From: an uncultured Ruminococcus sp.
Lineage (GTDB): Bacteria > Bacillota > Clostridia > Oscillospirales > CAG-272
Direction of reading: 5' to 3'
DNA: 10,785 nucleotides
Assembly: GCA_902766575.1 (NCBI GenBank)
Contig: CACXED010000177.1
Span: 1 to 10,785, forward strand
A model generated the notes under the pieces. That model was not told where the DNA came from. It was given only the letters and a program-made list of their open reading frames with translations, and searched no databases. Of the stretch, positions 5,845 to 10,785 are shown one piece after another. A program made the translations under genes and the position numbers. Position 1 is the first letter of the stretch. Each line of letters opens with the position of its first letter.

Positions 5845-7122
5845 ATGGAGACCAACAGAAAATTCGACGTTATCGTCCTCGGCGGAGGCTTCACCGGCTG
5901 TGCGGCAGCGATAGCAGCCGCCCGTCAGGGAATGAAGGTGCTGCTGCTCGAGGCGTCGGGATATCTCGGCGGAGCGGCTTCGAACTGCCTCATTTTCCCG
6001 TTCATGCGCTACTCTACCACTCTCACCGACAGGGACGGAAACAAGACCCAGCACATACTCAGCCGCGGCATCTTCACCGAGCTCGTCGACGAGCTCAAAA
6101 AGCGCGGGAACGGTCACTGCTTCTACGACGAGGATCTCAAGGTCGTTCTCGACGAAAAGACGGTCGGAGCCGGAGTTCAGGTGCTGTTCCACGCGACGCT
6201 CTGCGGAGTCTCAAAGAAGGGCGCGCGCATCGAGTCGGTCTCGGTCGCGACCAAGGCGGGCGTGCTGACCTTTGAGGGAACGATGTTCGTCGACGCTACC
6301 GGAGACGCCGATCTCACCGCGGCCGCCGGAGTGCCGACTCAGCTCGGACGCGAGAAGGACAATCTCTGCCAGCCGATGACCCTCTGCTTCCGCGTCGCAA
6401 ACGTCGACAAGAAGACCTTCTTCGCAAACCGCAATATGTGGCAGCCGCTCTACAGGGAATGGCTCGCCGCCGGAAAGTTTTCGAATCCCCGCGAGGATAT
6501 CCTCGTGTTCGACTACCCGATCGAGGGTATGCTCCACTTCAACACGACCAGAGTCGTAAAGCACAATCCGGTCGACCCCTTTGACGTCACAAAAGCCGAG
6601 ATGGAAGCCCGCCGTCAGATAATCGAGCTCATGGATTTCTTCAGGGCGAACAATATCCCCGGCATGGAGAGGGCTCAGCTCGTCTACTCCGCTCCGAGCA
6701 TCGGCGTGCGCGAGAGCCGCATGCTTGTCGGAGAGTATGTGCTCGACGGCGAGACCCTGCTCTCCTGCAAAAAGTTCGACGACGCGATCGCCGCCGGAAA
6801 CTACGACATCGACATCCACAATCCCGAGGGCAGCGGCACGAGCCATCACTTCTTCGAGGAGGGCACATGGTATACGATTCCGTTCCGCTCGCTGATACCG
6901 AAAGCGGCTGACTGCGAGAACCTGCTGGTCGGCGGACGCTGCATCTCGGTCGATCACGAGGCTCAGGCGTCGATACGCATCATGCCTATCTGCTGCACCA
7001 CCGGAGAGGCTGCCGGAGTGGGAGCTGCCGTCGCGGCAAAGGCGGGAGTGCCGGTTCAGAGGGCTGACGTCGGCGAAATTCAGCGCATCCTGACCGAAAG
7101 CGGAGCGTATATCGGGCTCTGA
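5845..7122 (+). CDS. FAD-dependent oxidoreductase (FAD_oxidored, PF12831-like)
   Basis: A 425-residue flavoprotein. The N-terminal Rossmann FAD-binding motif is GGGFTG at 13-18 followed by the ribose-binding Glu36. Further family signatures are DATGDAD at 150-156, GVRESR at 287-292, IPFRSLIP at 345-352, NLLVGGR at 359-365 and the C-terminal FAD-contact region SIRIMPICCTTGEAAG at 376-391. No transmembrane segment or secretion signal is seen, so it should act in the cytoplasm. The substrate is unknown; members of this family are annotated only broadly. The ATG at 5845 is preferred: AAAGGA (5827-5832) is 12 bases upstream, whereas an in-frame GTG at 5836 is only three bases from it. It is divergent from the hydrolase and followed by the separately promoted rimP operon; no terminator is visible after it. 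Confidence 0.9.
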   Translation: METNRKFDVIVLGGGFTGCAAAIAAARQGMKVLLLEASGYLGGAASNCLIFPFMRYSTTLTDRDGNKTQHILSRGIFTELVDELKKRGNGHCFYDEDLKVVLDEKTVGAGVQVLFHATLCGVSKKGARIESVSVATKAGVLTFEGTMFVDATGDADLTAAAGVPTQLGREKDNLCQPMTLCFRVANVDKKTFFANRNMWQPLYREWLAAGKFSNPREDILVFDYPIEGMLHFNTTRVVKHNPVDPFDVTKAEMEARRQIIELMDFFRANNIPGMERAQLVYSAPSIGVRESRMLVGEYVLDGETLLSCKKFDDAIAAGNYDIDIHNPEGSGTSHHFFEEGTWYTIPFRSLIPKAADCENLLVGGRCISVDHEAQASIRIMPICCTTGEAAGVGAAVAAKAGVPVQRADVGEIQRILTESGAYIGL

Positions 7123-7166
7123 TCAAAAAAAATTCAAAAAATCCTGAGAAAAATTCGTTTTAGCTA

Positions 7167-7195
7167 TTGCATTTTTCCCGAGATTGTGTTATACT
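7167..7195 (+). promoter_or_regulatory. Sigma-A promoter of the rimP-nusA-infB operon
   Basis: TTGCAT (7167-7172) and TATACT (7190-7195) are 17 bases apart, with TG at 7187-7188 forming an extended -10. Transcription should start near 7202, giving a leader of about 87 bases before the rimP start. The -10 is the first part of TATACTGTATA (7190-7200), the same 11 bases found at the same place in the hydrolase promoter. Confidence 0.85.
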
Positions 7196-7220
7196 GTATA
7201 TGGTAGATTAAGTATAAGGG

Positions 7221-7256
7221 AGAGTGGGTTTGACAAAGCCCACTCTTAATTTATGT
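7221..7256 (+). terminator. rimP leader hairpin, probable NusA-responsive attenuator
   Basis: AGAGTGGGTTT (7221-7231) pairs with AAGCCCACTCT (7236-7246): eleven pairs, one a G-U, around a GACA loop. Directly after comes TTAATTTATG, a broken U-tract. It lies about 20 bases into the predicted transcript and 42 bases before the rimP start. In Bacillus subtilis the rimP (ylxS) leader has a NusA-dependent terminator through which NusA limits its own operon. The same position, strong stem and weak U-tract support the same role here; that part is inference. Confidence 0.65.
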
Positions 7257-7288
7257 GAATGATATCCCCGATTGGGAACGGAGATTCT

Positions 7289-7771
7289 ATGAAAAACAAA
7301 AAATCGGCAAAAAGCATCGTCGCGGAGGTAAAAGAGGCGCTCACTCCGGTGATAAACGGGCTCGGCTACGAGGTCTGGGACGTCGAGTACGTCAAGGAGG
7401 GCGCGGAGTATTTCCTGCGCTTTACAATCGACAGCGACGACGGCATCACAATCGACGACTGCGAAAAGGTTCACCGCGCGATAGATCCGCTGCTCGACGA
7501 GCTCGACCCCATCGAGGACGCCTATAATCTTCAGGTCTCCTCGCCCGGACTCGAGCGCGACGTTAAGTACGAATGGCACTATGAGGCGCTGATCGGCGAA
7601 AAGCTCGAGGTGCGTCTCTTTGCGCCGCTCGAGACCTGTCCCGGGAAAAAGGTATTCACCGGGATACTGAAGTCCTTTGAGGACGGCAAGGTCAGGCTCG
7701 AGGACGGCGAAAACGAGTATATCATCCCGTTCGACGCAATTTCAAAGGCTAAGACGGTATTTGATTTCTGA
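7289..7771 (+). CDS. rimP: Ribosome maturation factor RimP
   Basis: A 160-residue cytoplasmic factor needed for maturation of the 30S ribosomal subunit. The N-terminal domain (about 12-92) holds YEVWDVEYVKEG, the ITIDDCEKVHRAI helix and the family signature LQVSSPGLERD at 81-91; the C-terminal SH3-like domain covers about 94-160. Length is typical. I chose the ATG at 7289 because GGAG (7280-7283) stands five bases before it; the in-frame ATG at 7259 has no ribosome site and lies just after the leader hairpin. It is the first gene of the conserved rimP-nusA-rnpM-ylxQ-infB operon, 26 bases before nusA. Confidence 0.96.
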   Translation: MKNKKSAKSIVAEVKEALTPVINGLGYEVWDVEYVKEGAEYFLRFTIDSDDGITIDDCEKVHRAIDPLLDELDPIEDAYNLQVSSPGLERDVKYEWHYEALIGEKLEVRLFAPLETCPGKKVFTGILKSFEDGKVRLEDGENEYIIPFDAISKAKTVFDF

Positions 7772-7797
7772 AAACACGAAAGGAATGGTTATAAAAA

Positions 7798-8901
7798 ATG
7801 AATTCGGAGTTATTTGAAGCGCTCGGGCTCCTCGAAAAGGAGAAGGGCATTTCGGTCGATTATATGCTCGAAAGAGTCGAGGCGGCGCTGATAAGCGCCT
7901 ACAAGCGCGACCGGAACGGTCTTGACAACGTCAGGGTCGAGATCGATAAGGATAAGCAGACGATAAGAATGTTCGAGCAGAAGAACATCGTCGAGACCGT
8001 GGAGGATCCCGAGACCGAGATCTCGCTTGAGGACGCTCTCAAGGTCAACCGCAAGTATTCGCTCGGCGGCGTCTGCGAGACCGAGCTCAAGCCCAAGAAT
8101 TTCCGCCGTCTCTCGGCTCAGACCGCAAAGCAGGTGATCATTCAGGGCATCCGCGAGGCTGAGCGCTCGATGATGATCAAGGAGTACGAGAGCAAGAAGG
8201 AGGAGATCATCACCGCCATCGTCGACAAGATCGACCCCGACAACGAGGACGTACTCGTCGACACCGGAACAAGCAAGGTCTACCTCAAGAAGAACGAGCA
8301 GATCCCCGGCGAAAAGTTCTCGGTGGGCGAGCATATCAAGGTCTTTGTCACCGAGGTCATGAAGGAGTCGGTGCGCGGACCGCTCGTCAACCTGTCGAGA
8401 ACCGCTCCCGGACTTGTAAAGCGTCTCTTTGAGCTTGAGATCCCCGAGATCCACGACGGCACGGTCGTCATCATGTCGATAACCCGCGAGGCCGGCTCGC
8501 GCACCAAGATGGCGGTCATGAGCCGCGATCCCAACGTCGATCCCATCGGCGCCTGCATCGGCAACAAGGGTATGCGCATCCAGCCGATAATCACCGAGCT
8601 TCGCGGAGAAAAGATCGACATAATCAAGTACAGCGAGGATCCCGCCGAGTACATCAGCGCCGCGCTTTCTCCCGCAGAGGTCAAGGAGGTCATAATAGAC
8701 AGCGAGCGCTCCTGCCGGGTCGTCGTCGCCGCAGATCAGCTCTCGCTGGCGATAGGCAAGGAGGGTCAGAACGCCCGGCTTGCCGCGCGGCTCACCGGAT
8801 ATAAGATCGACATCAAGACCAAGTCCGCCCTCGAGGAGGAGGAAGCCGCAAAGCGCGCCTTCATCGACGCCGCCGAGGAAAACTCCGACGCGAACGTCTG
8901 A
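7798..8901 (+). CDS. nusA: Transcription termination/antitermination factor NusA
   Basis: A 367-residue RNA-polymerase-binding factor that promotes pausing and hairpin-dependent termination. In order: the polymerase-binding N-terminal domain (about 1-125), an S1 domain (about 133-200), the conserved linker SRTAPGLVKRLFELEIPEI, KH1 with GACIGNKG at 251-258, and KH2 with LAIGKEGQNARLAARLTGY at 317-335. It stops soon after KH2 with an acidic tail and lacks the two C-terminal repeats of the enterobacterial protein, as is normal in Bacillota. AAAGGA (7779-7784) is 13 bases from the ATG, a rather long gap. The likely feedback target is the hairpin in the rimP leader. Confidence 0.97.
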   Translation: MNSELFEALGLLEKEKGISVDYMLERVEAALISAYKRDRNGLDNVRVEIDKDKQTIRMFEQKNIVETVEDPETEISLEDALKVNRKYSLGGVCETELKPKNFRRLSAQTAKQVIIQGIREAERSMMIKEYESKKEEIITAIVDKIDPDNEDVLVDTGTSKVYLKKNEQIPGEKFSVGEHIKVFVTEVMKESVRGPLVNLSRTAPGLVKRLFELEIPEIHDGTVVIMSITREAGSRTKMAVMSRDPNVDPIGACIGNKGMRIQPIITELRGEKIDIIKYSEDPAEYISAALSPAEVKEVIIDSERSCRVVVAADQLSLAIGKEGQNARLAARLTGYKIDIKTKSALEEEEAAKRAFIDAAEENSDANV

Positions 8902-8958
8902 CCGACGGCCATGAGATATTCGGGCGGAAGCTACAGAAGCTGTATAAAACGCAAATTT

Positions 8959-9016
8959 GTCCGGCAGGCGGTCTGAATCGCCAATCGCTTGCCGCCGCCG
9001 GACCTTGAACCGGAGG
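8959..9016 (+). promoter_or_regulatory. Structured nusA-rnpM intergenic RNA with possible ribosome-site switch
   Basis: The 125-base gap between nusA and rnpM holds a strong stem: GTCCGGC-A-GGCGG (8959-8971) pairs with CCGCC-GCCGGAC (8992-9003), twelve pairs with one bulged A and a 20-base loop. TCCGG (8960-8964) in the left arm is also complementary to CCGGA at 9010-9014, which is part of the rnpM ribosome site CCGGAGG (9010-9016). GGCG (8967-8970) can instead pair with CGCC (8979-8982). There is no U-tract, so it is not a simple terminator. Mutually exclusive folds are seen in the sequence; a regulatory role is inference. Confidence 0.45.
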
Positions 9017-9026
9017 AAAATATATT

Positions 9027-9314
9027 TTGCAGAACACAAACACGGCAAAGAAAAAGAAGCTCCCCGAGCGCAAATGCCTCGGCTGCGGCGAATCAAAGCC
9101 GAAAGCCGAGCTTGCAAGGGTAGTCAGAGCGCCGGACGGCAGCGTCTCGCTCGACCTGACCGGAAAGAAATCCGGCCGCGGCGCGTATGTCTGCCGGGAC
9201 GTCGAGTGCCTTAAAAGGTGCCGTCGGGCCAAAAGGATAGAGCACAGTCTCGAGGTCGAGATACCAGACGTCGTCTGGGACGCTCTGGAAAAGGAGCTTG
9301 CCGGAAATGAGTGA
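9027..9314 (+). CDS. rnpM: RNase P modulator RnpM (YlxR family)
   Basis: A 95-residue basic RNA-binding protein of the YlxR/DUF448 family, which in Bacillus subtilis has been reported to bind RNase P RNA and modulate its activity, hence the name RnpM. Family signatures are RKCLGC at 15-20 and GKKSGRGAYVC at 46-56, with a basic KRCRRAKR stretch at 63-70. The frame has no ATG near its start; TTG at 9027 is used because GGAGG (9012-9016) lies ten bases upstream and the reading leaves the usual short lysine-rich lead before PERKC. Its last eight bases overlap ylxQ. Translation may depend on folding of the upstream gap. Confidence 0.92.
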   Translation: MQNTNTAKKKKLPERKCLGCGESKPKAELARVVRAPDGSVSLDLTGKKSGRGAYVCRDVECLKRCRRAKRIEHSLEVEIPDVVWDALEKELAGNE

Positions 9315-9696
9315 CAACATCCAGAAAGAAACAACAGGCGGAGAGGACGGGCTGATACACGTCTTTCGTCCGGGAACCGAGAAGAAGCTGATGTCGCTGC
9401 TCGGCTTTGCGGCGAGGGCAGGGAAGCTGATCTGCGGAACCGATCTCTGCCGCGACTCAATAAGGCGCGGGAGCGCGATACTGACGATAGTGGCGTCGGA
9501 CGCCTCCGCGAACACGAAAAAACGCATAACGGATGCCTGCAGATATTACAAGAGCGATATGTGCGTCGCAATGCAGAAGTCGGCCGAGCTCAGCCATCAG
9601 GTGGGCAAAACGGGTGAGATAATGGTCATGTCCGTGACCGATATCCACTTTGCCGACGGCATATCGGCGCTGTTCTACGACAACGGCAAGCAATGA
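9307..9696 (+). CDS. ylxQ: L7Ae-family ribosomal/RNA-binding protein YlxQ
   Basis: A 129-residue protein of the L7Ae/L30e/S12e fold; YlxQ-type proteins of Bacillota are thought to bind kink-turn RNA, but the cellular target is not settled. The core begins near residue 27 with LMSLLGFAARAGKLICGTD, followed by IRRGSAILTIVASDAS and NTKKRITDACRYY, all typical. About 25 residues before the core form an extra, probably flexible lead. ATG at 9307 is chosen because AAAGGAG (9290-9296) is ten bases upstream; an in-frame TTG at 9298 is only one base from it. The start overlaps the rnpM stop by eight bases, so translation is likely coupled. infB begins 36 bases after its stop. Confidence 0.92.
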   Translation: MSDNIQKETTGGEDGLIHVFRPGTEKKLMSLLGFAARAGKLICGTDLCRDSIRRGSAILTIVASDASANTKKRITDACRYYKSDMCVAMQKSAELSHQVGKTGEIMVMSVTDIHFADGISALFYDNGKQ

Positions 9697-9732
9697 CGAC
9701 TATCACCGTACTGAAAGGATGAACTATAGAAT

Positions 9733-10785
9733 ATGGCAGCTAATCAGAAGAAACAGACCCGCATAAGCGAGCTGGCAAAGGATCTCGGAGTAAAGAATAA
9801 GGATATACTTGACGTTCTGGCGGAGAACGGCGTCAGCGGCAAGTCCTCCTCCGGAACAATCGACCCGGACGAGTTCAACATCGTCATGAACGAGCTGACG
9901 AGCCGCAGCCAGATAAGCGGCATAGAGGATTATATCAACGGCAAGGTGAAGCTCGAGCCTAAGCAGGCTCCGGCTCCCGCCAAGAAACCCGAAGCACCCA
10001 AGGCAGAGGCTCCGAAAGCAGAAGCACCGAAGGCAGAGGCTCCGAAGGCAGAAGCTCCCAAGGCAGAAGCTCCGAAAGCAGAAGCTCCGAAGCCCGAAGC
10101 TCCCAAGCCTGCGGCACAGAAAAACGATAATCAGCGGACGGCTCCCGATCAGAACCGTCAGCAGAACCGTCCTCAGGGCGATCGCCGGGACGGTCAGCGT
10201 CAGGACGGTCAGCGTCAGGATCGTCCGCAGAACGGACGCGACAATCAGCGCTCCGACCGTCCTCAGAACAGCCGCGACGGTCAGCGCTCCGACCGCCCGC
10301 AGAATAACCGTGACGGACAGCGTCAGGATCGTCCGCAGAACGGACGCGACAACAATCAGCGCTCCGACCGTCCTCAGGGAGGACGCGACGGACAGCCGCG
10401 TCAGGATCGTCCTCAGGGAGGATTCAACCGTGACGGACAGCGCGGTCAGGGAGGAAACAACCGTCCTCAGGGCGGCTTCAGCCGCGATGGCGGACGCGAT
10501 GGCGGGCGCGACGGCGGCTTCCGCGACAAGGACTCGGGAAGCAATAACGCTCCGCGCAAAAAGGCGGATCCGGTTCACACCTACACCCGCGGCAAGAACG
10601 CTCCCAAGCCGGGCGAGAGCCGCGTAGTCGATACCCGTACCTCGACCGTCGACCTCGAAAAGTACGACGAGCGCCTTGAGAACTTCGTTCCCGAATCTGA
10701 AAAGGACACCCGCGGAGAGAAGCAGAAGCTCAAGAAGCAGAACAACCGCGACTATCAGTCCCAGCGCGAAAAAGAGCGCGTCGCA
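9733..10785 (+). CDS. infB: Translation initiation factor IF-2, N-terminal part (runs off right edge)
   Basis: The first 351 codons of the GTPase that brings initiator tRNA to the 30S subunit; the frame is open to the last base. Residues 9-60 form the IF2 N-terminal domain (TRISELAKDLGVKNKDILDV). Next comes a long disordered linker: eight KAEAP/KPEAP pentapeptides at 85-124, then an Arg/Gln/Asp/Gly-rich array of about 139-265 with a 12-residue unit such as SDRPQNxRDGQR. From 266 on the sequence is charged (residues KKADPVHTYTRGKNAPKPGE), leading to the usual lysine-rich segment; the G domain is not yet reached. AAAGGA (9714-9719) is 13 bases before the ATG. The position after ylxQ is the standard operon order. 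Identity rests on the N-terminal domain and gene order together. Confidence 0.95.
   Translation, partial: MAANQKKQTRISELAKDLGVKNKDILDVLAENGVSGKSSSGTIDPDEFNIVMNELTSRSQISGIEDYINGKVKLEPKQAPAPAKKPEAPKAEAPKAEAPKAEAPKAEAPKAEAPKAEAPKPEAPKPAAQKNDNQRTAPDQNRQQNRPQGDRRDGQRQDGQRQDRPQNGRDNQRSDRPQNSRDGQRSDRPQNNRDGQRQDRPQNGRDNNQRSDRPQGGRDGQPRQDRPQGGFNRDGQRGQGGNNRPQGGFSRDGGRDGGRDGGFRDKDSGSNNAPRKKADPVHTYTRGKNAPKPGESRVVDTRTSTVDLEKYDERLENFVPESEKDTRGEKQKLKKQNNRDYQSQREKERVA
9985..10104 (+). repeat. 15-base tandem array in infB encoding KAEAP pentapeptides
   Basis: Eight in-frame units of 15 bases encode KPEAP, six KAEAP and KPEAP. Codons vary at third positions (AAG/AAA, GAG/GAA, CCG/CCC), so the units are not identical at DNA level. 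The result is an extended, alternating-charge, alanine-proline linker within the IF-2 N-terminal region. Confidence 0.9.
10147..10527 (+). repeat. Degenerate 36-base repeat array in infB (RDGQ/DRPQ linker)
   Basis: Residues 139-265 of IF-2 are built of about 12-residue units around QRSDRPQN and RDGQ, grading into shorter GG and RDGG units. A block of 63 bases at 10204-10266 recurs at 10312-10377 with one added codon and one synonymous change; the offset of 108 bases is three 36-base units. This points to slippage or unequal exchange at the unit length. Confidence 0.85.

Noticed and set aside
7259..7288. Upstream ATG for rimP adding ten residues
   Set aside because: No ribosome site precedes it, and GGAG inside this stretch is ideally placed for the ATG at 7289.
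7810..9117. Minus-strand open frame of 435 codons across nusA
   Set aside because: Antisense to NusA, whose domains are unmistakable; the leucine/aspartate-rich translation reflects the GAG and GTC codons on the other strand.
9724..10578. Minus-strand open frame of 284 codons across infB, with repeats resembling membrane segments
   Set aside because: Its repeated hydrophobic look is the complement of the infB repeat codons (KAEAP and RDGQ units); no start signals support it.

Overview
The window looks like a chromosomal segment of a Bacillota bacterium, most likely a fairly GC-rich anaerobic clostridium such as a gut Oscillospirales/Ruminococcaceae relative. The evidence is a Bce-type peptide-antibiotic resistance module (a Bacillota hallmark), the Gram-positive order rimP-nusA-ylxR-ylxQ-infB, strong AGGAGG-like ribosome sites, and sigma-A promoters with extended -10 elements. 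The genus is inference; nothing here fixes it. I see no tRNA, rRNA, CRISPR array, insertion sequence or phage gene.

Left half (1-5553, all minus strand). Reading in the direction of transcription from right to left: an alpha/beta hydrolase, an OmpR-family response regulator and a small two-TM histidine kinase form one tight operon. It starts at a good promoter (5581-5609). A 141-base gap follows, holding an inverted repeat of the BceR-binding form TNACA-N4-TGTAA and a promoter with a good -10 but a poor -35. This gap drives a translationally coupled ABC ATPase and a ten-TM FtsX-like permease with a large outer domain. The expected circuit is that transporter flux is sensed by the kinase, which phosphorylates the regulator, which activates the transporter promoter. 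At the far left a further minus-strand gene begins and runs off the window. It has an exact TTGACA-17-TATAAT promoter and a good ribosome site, but I do not recognise its 28 visible residues.

Middle (5554-7122). A divergent intergenic region (5554-5844) carries the hydrolase promoter, two inverted repeats that look like operators, and a plus-strand promoter for an FAD-dependent oxidoreductase of the FAD_oxidored (PF12831-like) type.

Right half (7123-10785, plus strand). A strong promoter is followed by a short leader with a perfect hairpin and then the conserved translation/transcription operon: rimP, nusA, rnpM (ylxR), ylxQ and the 5' part of infB. The leader hairpin fits the NusA-dependent attenuator known from the B. 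subtilis rimP leader. Between nusA and rnpM lies a structured segment with a bulged 12-bp stem that could regulate rnpM translation. The infB part covers the N-terminal IF2 domain and a long disordered linker with two successive repeat arrays; the G domain lies beyond the window.

No wholly new system is evident. The best leads are regulatory: the BceR-like operator, the hydrolase built into the sensor operon, the paired repeats in the divergent promoter, the rimP leader, the nusA-rnpM structured RNA, and the IF2 repeat linker.
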